Assembly: GCA_019421315.1 (NCBI GenBank)
Contig: JAHZFN010000077.1
Location: 8,495 to 15,471 of the forward strand
DNA from: Peptococcaceae bacterium
Lineage (GTDB): Bacteria > Bacillota > Dehalobacteriia > UBA4068 > UBA4997
Reading direction: 5' to 3'
Length of the DNA: 6,977 bases
Shown: piece after piece, positions 1 through 4,775 of the stretch
Layout: the number at the start of each line of letters is the position of its first letter
How positions within the stretch are numbered: the first letter of the stretch is position 1
The notes under the pieces: generated by a model
The model's database searches: none
What the model saw: only the letters and a program-made list of their open reading frames with translations
What the model was told of the DNA's origin: nothing
Translations under genes and position numbers: made by a program

Positions 1-39
1 ATATATAATGTATACATGACGAGATTTGCCGATAAGCTA

Positions 40-67
40 TTGACAAATTGCAAGAAAAATTTATACT
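40..67 (+). promoter_or_regulatory. Sigma-A promoter of the 117-461 gene
   Basis: TTGACA at 40-45 is a perfect -35 box. It is followed by a 16-base spacer and TATACT (five of six) at 62-67, which puts transcription start near 74 and gives a leader of about 43 bases before the ATG at 117. A second -10-like TATAAT at 4-9 overlaps the palindrome ATGTATACAT (8-17). Its -35 would lie outside the window, so it cannot be judged. Confidence 0.8.
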
Positions 68-116
68 AATATATGAAGTAATATGTTAAAAAAATCAGAA
101 GAATGGAGATGATAAC

Positions 117-461
117 ATGGAAAAAACAATGGATAAGACTTTGGCGTACAGCGTGCTTGTTACATGGTTGGACTGCAAGGATAACCCACAGCGGGAAAGA
201 TGGTGCTACGAAAAAATGCTCTCCCTGCTTTTGCGGGACGAGCGGGAAACCATCAACTTCATCCGTGTGCAGAAGGACCATAAATATCTGGATTTGCTGG
301 CGGAGCTTTTGCCCGAATTGGCATATCAGTTTAACAGCCATCTTTTTGTTCGTCAAATGGAAAACCTTGAGGAATTTCATGATTCGGAAATTTGGCGGCA
401 GAACGTTGCGGCGGCGGCGGAACGTGTCAAGGCTCCCGCTGTCAACGAAATGGATTTCTGA
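117..461 (+). CDS. Uncharacterised 114-aa soluble, mostly helical protein
   Basis: I do not recognise this protein. The ATG at 117 is chosen because GGAG (105-108) sits 8 bases upstream; a second ATG four codons later (129) is less well placed. The product has no signal peptide or membrane segment and is rich in Leu, Glu, Arg and Trp. Leu/Glu stretches around residues 30-75 look alpha-helical, and the C-terminal part carries an Ala/Glu/Arg run. Cysteines occur near residues 20 and 30, with no zinc-site pattern. It is monocistronic: a near-consensus promoter lies upstream and a hairpin-rich 3' region with a terminator lies downstream. A strong constitutive-looking promoter suggests real expression. 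The role is open, and the similarity to the neighbouring envelope genes is only positional. Confidence 0.75.
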   Translation: MEKTMDKTLAYSVLVTWLDCKDNPQRERWCYEKMLSLLLRDERETINFIRVQKDHKYLDLLAELLPELAYQFNSHLFVRQMENLEEFHDSEIWRQNVAAAAERVKAPAVNEMDF

Positions 462-520
462 GTTTTGATTTAAAAAGTTTTTAATTTGGAGGTTTTCGAT
501 TTAATAGTTTTGGTTTGGCG
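462..520 (+). repeat. Imperfect tandem 30-base repeat after the first gene
   Basis: Two A/T-rich units follow the stop codon: one starts at 462 (GTTTTGATTTAAAAAGTTT) and one at 492 (GTTTTCGATTTAATAGTTT). Each is followed by a TTGG-containing tail. The period is 30 bases with a few substitutions and a one-base indel. This looks like a local duplication in untranslated DNA. No promoter with acceptable boxes and spacing was found in it. Confidence 0.5.
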
Positions 521-526
521 GTACAG

Positions 527-550
527 GCTTTTGCGGTTTAAGGCAAAGGC
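527..550 (+). other. Stem-loop in the 3' region of the first gene
   Basis: GCTTTTGC (527-534) pairs with GCAAAGGC (543-550), giving 8 bp with one G-U pair and an 8-base loop. No T-run follows, so it is not a terminator. It stands two bases before the larger compound hairpin at 553-593. Confidence 0.55.
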
Positions 551-552
551 GG

Positions 553-593
553 GAACATGTTCTTTCGGAGAATTTTCTCTGCGGAACATGTTC
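553..593. repeat. Duplicated palindrome GAACATGTTC forming a compound hairpin
   Basis: The 10-bp perfect palindrome GAACATGTTC occurs at 553-562 and again at 584-593, 31 bp apart (about three helical turns). Because each copy is self-complementary, the copies can pair with each other as a 10-bp outer stem. Between them CGGAGAA (566-572) pairs with TTCTCTG (575-581), so the whole element can fold into one near-continuous hairpin. No T-run follows. It could be a pair of protein-binding sites or a structured RNA element. It resembles the Gram-positive LexA box (GAAC-N4-GTTC), but the two half-sites here are only 2 bases apart. Confidence 0.65.
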
Positions 594-644
594 GTTGGGA
601 CGGCAGAGGGCGGCTGTGTTTTTAAAATTTGAAAAAACATTTTC

Positions 645-667
645 CTTGCTTCGGCAAGTTTTTTTTT
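645..667 (+). terminator. Intrinsic terminator with UUCG tetraloop
   Basis: CTTGC (645-649), TTCG loop, GCAAG (654-658), then nine T residues (659-667). The C(UUCG)G tetraloop is exceptionally stable, and an A-rich stretch (632-637) precedes the stem. It ends transcription from the promoter at 40-67, about 185 bases past the stop codon at 461. Confidence 0.85.
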
Positions 668-702
668 GCAAAAAAATAACCCATCCTGCGACATCAAAGC
701 TG

Positions 703-731
703 TTGTCAAAAATATTGCCGTATTGTATAAT
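703..731 (+). promoter_or_regulatory. Sigma-A promoter of the envelope operon
   Basis: TTGTCA (703-708), a 17-base spacer and a perfect TATAAT (726-731). Transcription would start near 738 and leave a leader of about 145 bases before the ATG at 883. The leader is A-rich and weakly structured, and I see no known riboswitch in it. It lies 36 bases after the previous terminator, so the operon starts independently. Confidence 0.8.
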
Positions 732-882
732 GGGGTATATACACCTTTGTTTTTTCGGCGCCCTGCCTGTGTCGAGAAAAAAATATATATAAATAAGGAA
801 AGAAAAATTGAGTAAAGGAAACTAATTATATTGAAATACGCAAGGGTGTGTCAAAAAATTTAGATAAAAAGGATTTTTGCAG

Positions 883-1137
883 ATGAAAATTAAAAAGCTT
901 AAATTGTTGACGGCGGCGGCGTTTCTGCTGATGTGCCTTTTGGCTTTCGGCGGCGGCACCGACGGCGAGGCGGCGGATTTCAACGCCATCCAATGGTTCA
1001 AGGGCAGTTATCAAACGGACGGCGAAAATTTCGGCAGTTTGCACTGTGATTACCGAGATTTCGGCACGGAGGTGTACAATGCGGCAAAATCCACCGATTA
1101 CCAAACGGAGTTCGACAATGTGATCCGCATTTTTTAA
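883..1137 (+). CDS. Small secreted protein of unknown function (84 aa)
   Basis: The ATG at 883 is preferred because AAAAGGA (867-873) lies 9 bases upstream. An in-frame TTG at 877 would leave only 3 bases and is unlikely. Residues 2-7 are lysine-rich, 8-22 form a hydrophobic core, and a Gly/Ala-rich stretch ends in Gly-Glu-Ala (28-30). This is a typical signal peptide with likely signal peptidase I cleavage after Ala30. The Cys at 18 does not sit in a convincing lipobox. The predicted mature part is only about 54 residues, aromatic- and Asp-rich, with one Cys (55) and a stretch Asp-Tyr-Arg-Asp-Phe (56-60). It is the first gene of a three-gene unit, 40 bases ahead of the PF04020-type gene. I do not recognise a family. 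It may be a remnant of a longer secreted protein, but the reading frame shows no break. Confidence 0.7.
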   Translation: MKIKKLKLLTAAAFLLMCLLAFGGGTDGEAADFNAIQWFKGSYQTDGENFGSLHCDYRDFGTEVYNAAKSTDYQTEFDNVIRIF

Positions 1138-1177
1138 AGGATTTTTTGACGCGTTTTGATTAAGACAGGAGGTAAAA

Positions 1178-1585
1178 ATGAGCAATAACGGCGGCTATTA
1201 CGACAACAAGGGCAACTGGGTTGACCCCGACAAAAAAGAATGGTGGAAGGAGCTCATTCCCTATGCCATCGTCAACGCCCTTTCCTTATCCATCGCTTGC
1301 AGCCTGCTGAAAGGCATAACCTTCAGCGGCTTCGGTTCGATTATTTTTGCGGCGGTGCTTTTGACTTTGGTGAACTGGGGACTGAAACCCTTGGTGCATA
1401 TACTTTCTCTGCCCGTTTCCGTTTTGACGCTGGGATTGTTTGCGTTAATTCTCAACGGTTTGTTTTTGGGCTTGGTGGCGCTTTTGACGCCCGGCTTCAA
1501 CATCGCAACTTTCGGCACGGCAGTTTGGGGCAGCCTTATCATAACAATTTGCAACGGCATTATCAGGGCATTTTTGCCGAAATAA
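1178..1585 (+). CDS. PF04020 / YvlD-type membrane protein (annotated as phage holin family)
   Basis: An ideal AGGAGGT (1167-1173) precedes the ATG at 1178. The 135-aa product has a polar 25-residue N-terminus with Lys-Gly-Asn-Trp-Val-Asp-Pro (11-17). Four hydrophobic segments follow, near 27-46, 52-68, 76-103 and 112-131. The signature of the family is visible: Asn-Trp-x-Leu-Lys-Pro-Leu (66-72), then Leu-Pro-Val-Ser-Val-Leu-Thr-Leu-Gly-Leu-Phe (78-88), then Thr-Pro-Gly-Phe (104-107). The family is widespread in bacterial chromosomes, and its 'holin' name reflects topology rather than lysis. Bacillus YvlD sits in an envelope-stress-related operon. Here no endolysin or phage gene is nearby, so an envelope role is the better inference. 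The polar N-terminal extension before the first helix looks longer than in the minimal family core. Confidence 0.88.
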   Translation: MSNNGGYYDNKGNWVDPDKKEWWKELIPYAIVNALSLSIACSLLKGITFSGFGSIIFAAVLLTLVNWGLKPLVHILSLPVSVLTLGLFALILNGLFLGLVALLTPGFNIATFGTAVWGSLIITICNGIIRAFLPK

Positions 1586-1604
1586 AAAGCGGCGGGATAT
1601 CTGA

Positions 1605-1621
1605 AAATATTAAAAATATTT
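1605..1621 (+). other. A/T hairpin between the second and third operon genes
   Basis: AAATATT (1605-1611), AAA loop, AATATTT (1615-1621) forms a perfect but all-A/T 7-bp stem in the 63-base spacer, 13 bases before the next ribosome binding site. It is too weak for a strong terminator. It may mark mRNA processing or modulate expression of the third gene, or be chance in A/T-rich DNA. Confidence 0.35.
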
Positions 1622-1648
1622 AAAAAAATTTTTAAAAGGAGTTTTACA

Positions 1649-2146
1649 ATGGGCAAGAAAAAGAAAAACAGCAATTATAAAAAAAATTCGGCGGCAGAAA
1701 CCTCCGCAGTTGAAAAAACAAGCAAAAAACGCTTTCAGCCGATGGATTTGCTCTGCGTTTTGGCGGCAGTGCTTTTCTTCGGTATGCGGATTTATCATCA
1801 AAACGTGGCGGCGCTTTCCATGCCTGTTATGGCGGCGCTTTATATCGTCATTGTGCTTTTGCTGGCGGTGTATTTTTTCACAAGCCCCAAATTTCGGGCG
1901 ACTTGGAAGGATTGGAACACCAATGTTAAGCTGTATTTGGTGATTTTGGTTGTGGGCGATATTTTGGCGTTTGTCAGCTACGACATTGTGGGAAACCTGA
2001 TGTATCTGGCAATTTTCGTTGTGGTGAACATCGCATATTACTGGCTGTTCCTGCGCCACAGAACCAAAACCGAAGAAGCCGAACGCTTGGCGAAGCTGGA
2101 AAAAGAAAAGAAGAAGAAAGACAAAAGCAAACCGAAAATTATGTGA
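1649..2146 (+). CDS. Four-helix membrane protein with lysine-rich ends, unknown function
   Basis: AAAAGGAG (1634-1641) lies 7 bases before the ATG at 1649. The 165-aa product begins with a strongly basic, low-complexity segment (Lys4 run at 3-6, more Lys to residue 28). Four hydrophobic helices follow near 32-48, 55-77, 95-111 and 114-135, and a charged Glu/Lys helix (139-162) rich in heptad-like Leu/Ala positions closes it. By the positive-inside rule both ends would be cytoplasmic. Lysine-rich tails of this type can touch RNA, ribosomes or acidic lipids, but no motif proves that. It is the last gene of the operon with the secreted and PF04020 proteins, and a terminator begins 7 bases after the stop. 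I do not recognise a family. Confidence 0.78.
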   Translation: MGKKKKNSNYKKNSAAETSAVEKTSKKRFQPMDLLCVLAAVLFFGMRIYHQNVAALSMPVMAALYIVIVLLLAVYFFTSPKFRATWKDWNTNVKLYLVILVVGDILAFVSYDIVGNLMYLAIFVVVNIAYYWLFLRHRTKTEEAERLAKLEKEKKKKDKSKPKIM

Positions 2147-2152
2147 ATTAAA

Positions 2153-2195
2153 CCAAAAAATGGCAGGCAAAAAAAGCCTGTCATCGGTTTTTTGG
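2153..2195 (+). terminator. Terminator of the envelope operon
   Basis: TGGCAGGC (2161-2168) pairs with GCCTGTCA (2176-2183) around an A7 loop, and a run of six T follows at 2188-2193. The upstream CCAAAAAA (2153-2160) can extend the stem by pairing with TTTTTTGG (2188-2195) around a 4-base bulge. The A-tract on the other side means it could also work on the minus strand. Confidence 0.85.
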
Positions 2196-2227
2196 CGAAT
2201 ATTTCTTTAACCTCCACACATAATAAA

Positions 2228-2267
2228 AACGTAATAAAATGAACGGAAATTGCAGAAAAATTACGTT
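2228..2267. promoter_or_regulatory. Inverted repeat upstream of the lipoprotein gene
   Basis: AACGTAAT (2228-2235) and ATTACGTT (2260-2267) are perfect 8-base arms separated by 24 bases, ending 47 bases before the start codon. Either a regulator with separated half-sites or a hairpin could use them. A convincing sigma-A promoter is not visible here; the best candidates are a -10-like TATTAT at 2280-2285 and TAATAT at 2292-2297, both without a good -35. The gene may therefore depend on an activator or another sigma factor. Confidence 0.4.
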
Positions 2268-2314
2268 CAGACATTTTTTTATTATCTTTATTAATATTGT
2301 AGGAGGAACAAGAA

Positions 2315-2620
2315 ATGAAAAAAATAGCGGTAATATTTATGTCTTTTCTGTTGGTGTTTGCCCTGTTTGGCTGCGGCAACAACGGCTCCGACACCACAAA
2401 CGACGGCGCAACGGATAACAACGCTTCCCAAACCGACCAAAACAACAGCGGCGACGGCATTGTCAACGATGTGGAAAAAGCCACGGACGATGTGGTTGAC
2501 GGCGTTGAAAACGGCGTTGACGATTTGACAGACAACAATAACAACAGCAACAGCAACAACAAAGCCGACACAAACGGCAGCAGCAACGGTAACGCCGCAG
2601 GCACAGGTACACAGCAGTAA
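2315..2620 (+). CDS. Small Asn/Asp-rich lipoprotein
   Basis: AGGAGG (2301-2306) lies 8 bases before the ATG. The 101-aa product has a classic lipoprotein signal: Lys2-Lys3, a hydrophobic core (4-18), and Leu-Phe-Gly-Cys with the acylated Cys at 20. It would be cleaved by signal peptidase II and anchored on the outer face of the cytoplasmic membrane. The mature part is low-complexity and acidic. Asn/Asp/Ser/Thr linkers (21-46 and 73-101) flank a short predicted amphipathic helix (about 48-72) with Val at regular 3-4 residue spacing in an Asp/Glu background. There is no enzymatic domain. Its terminator is shared with the convergent pckA. Similar small Asn-rich lipoproteins are common in spore formers, some of them spore-associated, but a sporulation role here is only a guess. 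Confidence 0.82.
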   Translation: MKKIAVIFMSFLLVFALFGCGNNGSDTTNDGATDNNASQTDQNNSGDGIVNDVEKATDDVVDGVENGVDDLTDNNNNSNSNNKADTNGSSNGNAAGTGTQQ

Positions 2621-2635
2621 TGCGCTGCGGCAAGC

Positions 2636-2683
2636 AAAAAAATCAAAAACTCCCGAATTTTAAGTAAGAATTCGGGAGTTTTT
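2636..2683. terminator. Bidirectional terminator between the lipoprotein gene and pckA
   Basis: ACTCCCGAATT (2649-2659) and AATTCGGGAGT (2669-2679) form an 11-bp stem. A5 (2645-2649) and T5 (2679-2683) can extend it to 15 bp. On the + strand it follows the lipoprotein stop by about 25 bases. On the - strand the T-rich tract opposite 2636-2649 makes it a terminator for pckA as well. This is the usual economy of convergent genes. Confidence 0.9.
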
Positions 2684-2763
2684 ATTATGTTTATTAATAT
2701 TTTAAAAAGTTAAAAATCAAAAGATTTTTTAAGCAAGCTTTAATAAGCACTAATCAACAAAAA

Positions 2764-4344
2764 TTAGTCAACGTTGGGGCCTGCTGCTGCGATTTCGGGA
2801 GCAACGCCTTTGTATTTTTTGAAGTTTTCGGCAAAGAGTTTAGCCAATTCTTTGGCTGTTTTGTCGTAGTCTTCTTTGTCTGCCCATGTGTCTTTGGGGT
2901 TCAAAACTTCGGAAGGAACTTCCGGGCAGCTTTGAGGAACTGCCAAATTGAAGATGGGGTCGGTTACATATTCAACATCTTTCAGGTCGCCGTTCAAGGC
3001 AGCGTTTACCATAGCTCTGGTGTATGCCAATTTCATTCTGGAGCCTGTGCCATAGCGGCCGCCGGTCCAGCCTGTGTTCAAAAGATAAACTTCTGCGCCG
3101 GTTTCTTTAATTTTGGCTTGCAGGAGAGAAGCGTATTCGCCAACTCTTCTGGAGAGGAAAGGCTGACCGAAGCCTGCGGAGAATGTTGCCTGGGGTTCGG
3201 TGATGCCGCGTTCCGTGCCTGCCAATTTGCTGGTGTAGCCGGACAGATAATGATAGCTTGCTTGGTTCATGTCTAATTTGGAGATGGGAGGTAATACGCC
3301 GAAAGCGTCAGCTGTCAGGAAAATGATGGTTTTGGGATGACCGCCTTTGCCTTCGGGGGTTGCACCGGGAATATGTTCGATGGGGTAACCGGTACGGGTG
3401 TTTTCGGTTCTGCTGCCGTCGTCATAGTCGGGAATACGAGTTTCTTCGTCAACGATAACGTTTTCAACAACTGCGCCGAATTTGATGGCGTTCCAGATTT
3501 GGGGTTCGCCTTCCTGAGAAAGTCTGATGGTTTTGGCATAGCAGCCGCCTTCAAAGTTGAAGATACCGTTTTCAGACCAGCCGTGTTCGTCGTCGCCGAT
3601 GAGCTGACGGCTGGGGTCGGCGGAAAGTGTGGTTTTGCCTGTGCCGGAAAGGCCGAAGAACAAAGCTGTGGAGCCGTCTTCACCGATGTTGGCAGAGCAG
3701 TGCATCGGGCAAACGTTTTGTTCGGGCATGAAGTAGTTCATTGCTGTGAAGCAGGATTTTTTCATTTCGCCTGCGTAGCAAGCTGCGCCGATCAGGATTT
3801 CTTTGGATTCCAGGTTCAGGATAATGAAAGCTTCGGAACGTGTGCCGTCGATTTCGGGGATAGCTTTGAAACCGGGTGTGCAAACCAATGTGATTTCAGG
3901 TTCAAAGTTTGCCAATTCTTCGGCTGTGGGGCGGCGGAGCAGCTGATGAATGAACAGATTCTGCCAAGCGTATTCGTTGATTACGCGAACTGCAATTCTG
4001 TGTTTTTCGTCAGCGCCGATGAAGCCGTCGAAAACGAAAACGTCTTTGCCTTCCAGATAAGCCATTTGGCGGCGTTTGATACCTGTGAATTTTTCAACGG
4101 AAATACCTTTGTTGCCATCGCCCCAGTCAATGGTGTCCATTTCTTTGGCGGTTTCAACAAAATAACGGTCTTTGGGAGAACGTCCGGTGTATTTGCCTGT
4201 GTGTACAGACAAAGCGCCTGTGGCTGTCAGTTCACCTTCGCCGCGCAGCAAAGCTTCTTCCACCAAGATGGCGGGAGTAAGGTTGTCGTAAACTTCACCC
4301 AAATTGATATAACCTTTTTTTGCGAGTTCTTCTCTCATAGACAT
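2764..4344 (-). CDS. pckA: Phosphoenolpyruvate carboxykinase (ATP)
   Basis: Cytoplasmic enzyme interconverting oxaloacetate + ATP with PEP + CO2 + ADP. It serves gluconeogenesis and, in many anaerobes, fermentative CO2 fixation. The 526-aa length is normal for the ATP-dependent family. Visible active-site elements, with their E. coli equivalents, are Thr-Gly-Arg55-Ser-Pro-Lys-Asp (Arg65), Tyr190 and Lys195-Lys196 (Tyr207, Lys212-213), and His215 in Met-His-Cys-Ser-Ala-Asn (His232). Further on are the P-loop Gly-Leu-Ser-Gly-Thr-Gly-Lys237-Thr (Lys254), the metal-binding Gly-Asp-Asp252 (Asp269), Lys271 (Lys288) and Arg317 (Arg333). All key residues are present, so it should be active. The start at 4344 lies 11 bases from AGGAGG (4356-4361). 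An ATG two codons later (4338) is possible but even farther away. It is monocistronic, bounded by terminators on both sides. Its upstream region carries a promoter and a 10-bp inverted repeat that suggest regulation. Confidence 0.98.
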   Translation of the reverse strand: MSMREELAKKGYINLGEVYDNLTPAILVEEALLRGEGELTATGALSVHTGKYTGRSPKDRYFVETAKEMDTIDWGDGNKGISVEKFTGIKRRQMAYLEGKDVFVFDGFIGADEKHRIAVRVINEYAWQNLFIHQLLRRPTAEELANFEPEITLVCTPGFKAIPEIDGTRSEAFIILNLESKEILIGAACYAGEMKKSCFTAMNYFMPEQNVCPMHCSANIGEDGSTALFFGLSGTGKTTLSADPSRQLIGDDEHGWSENGIFNFEGGCYAKTIRLSQEGEPQIWNAIKFGAVVENVIVDEETRIPDYDDGSRTENTRTGYPIEHIPGATPEGKGGHPKTIIFLTADAFGVLPPISKLDMNQASYHYLSGYTSKLAGTERGITEPQATFSAGFGQPFLSRRVGEYASLLQAKIKETGAEVYLLNTGWTGGRYGTGSRMKLAYTRAMVNAALNGDLKDVEYVTDPIFNLAVPQSCPEVPSEVLNPKDTWADKEDYDKTAKELAKLFAENFKKYKGVAPEIAAAGPNVD

Positions 4345-4355
4345 GTTAGAAATAA

Positions 4356-4361
4356 CCTCCT
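4356..4361 (-). promoter_or_regulatory. Ribosome binding site of pckA, long spacing
   Basis: AGGAGG on the minus strand, 11 bases before the ATG at 4344. This is longer than the 5-8 bases seen for the + strand genes of this window. No in-frame ATG, GTG or TTG lies closer to it. Confidence 0.75.
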
Positions 4362-4375
4362 CATGAATTTTAACA

Positions 4376-4399
4376 ATAGTGTCTAGATTTATGCACTAT
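4376..4399. promoter_or_regulatory. Inverted repeat in the pckA leader
   Basis: ATAGTG (4376-4381) and CACTAT (4394-4399) are 6-base arms around 12 bases, 32 bases before the pckA start codon. The arm at 4394-4399 overlaps a second, weaker -10-like TATAGT of the minus strand, paired with TTGCAG at a poor 19-base spacing. It could be an operator or a leader hairpin. Confidence 0.35.
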
Positions 4400-4421
4400 A
4401 ACCATTTTAACATAATCGCCT

Positions 4422-4488
4422 GCAAAATGCACCCCCAAAAAGAAAAATATACAAAAATATCAATTATAGGAAAATTCTTGCATTTTGC
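4422..4488. promoter_or_regulatory. 10-bp inverted repeat flanking the pckA promoter
   Basis: GCAAAATGCA (4422-4431) and its exact reverse complement TGCATTTTGC (4479-4488) are separated by 47 bases that contain the minus-strand TATAAT (4463-4468). The upstream arm reaches into the likely -35 box. The left arm is itself nearly palindromic (TGCA-AAA-TGCA at 4421-4431). The pattern fits two copies of one operator, with the regulator able to block the promoter or bridge the sites. Confidence 0.45.
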
Positions 4489-4491
4489 CGA
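4463..4491 (-). promoter_or_regulatory. Probable sigma-A promoter of pckA
   Basis: On the minus strand TCGGCA (4486-4491, four of six) is followed by a 17-base spacer and a perfect TATAAT (4463-4468). Transcription would start near 4456 and give a leader of about 110 bases. It is the best-scoring arrangement in the gap. Confidence 0.6.
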
Positions 4492-4720
4492 TATTTTGAT
4501 TGTCAGAACAATTTAATTAAATGCTTTTGAATGGGCATTTGTCTTTTCGGAGCCTTGTTTTGCAAAGTGCGGCAAATTATCCGATTTTGCTATATTTTTT
4601 TATTTCACCTCAAAGGCGGCAGGCGGCTTCTATTGTTAATTTTTCCGTTAATTTCTCTGTCGGTTTTTCGATTTTGCTGATTTTGCAATTTGTTTTTTTG
4701 GCTGCATTTTACCTCGGCAC
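4492..4720. other. Gap between pckA promoter and aminopeptidase terminator
   Basis: A/T-rich, without a supported gene or RNA. An open frame on the + strand from 4521 to 4772 has no ribosome binding site. Its last third is the terminator of the opposite-strand aminopeptidase gene, so it is not called. Local short G/C-A repeats such as GCAAATT and GATTTTGC (4573-4591) form no clear hairpin. Confidence 0.5.
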
Positions 4721-4747
4721 AAAAAAAAGAGCGGCGTTTGCCGCTCT
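4721..4747 (-). terminator. Terminator of the M29 aminopeptidase gene
   Basis: AGAGCGGC (4728-4735) and GCCGCTCT (4740-4747) form an 8-bp G/C-rich stem with a 4-base loop. On the minus strand it is followed by about eight T residues (opposite 4721-4728). It starts 29 bases past the stop codon and separates the aminopeptidase transcript from pckA. Confidence 0.92.
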
Positions 4748-4775
4748 CAAAAATATAATATTTAATAAATAAATC

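Noticed and set aside
553..593. LexA (SOS) operator
   Set aside because: The Gram-positive box needs four bases between GAAC and GTTC; here there are only two. The neighbouring gene is not a DNA-repair gene.
808..863. Two mini-ORFs with TTG starts in the operon leader (five and ten codons)
   Set aside because: Considered as leader peptides, but the TTG starts, a 12-base spacing for the second and no attenuator hairpin make chance more likely.
1178..1585. Prophage holin or lysis cassette
   Set aside because: The protein belongs to the chromosomal PF04020/YvlD type, and no endolysin, phage structural gene or integrase is nearby.
4362..4378. Rex (redox) operator near the pckA start
   Set aside because: The minus strand has TTGTTAA, but the matching TTAACAA half-site is missing at the required distance.
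3337..4386. A 349-codon open frame on the + strand opposite pckA
   Set aside because: It lies fully antisense to an intact, motif-complete PEP carboxykinase gene, has no ribosome binding site and looks like a by-product of codon bias.
4521..4772. An 83-codon hydrophobic open frame between pckA and the aminopeptidase gene
   Set aside because: No Shine-Dalgarno sequence before the ATG, no promoter, and its C-terminal third is encoded by the opposite strand's terminator hairpin. The hydrophobicity follows from T-rich DNA.
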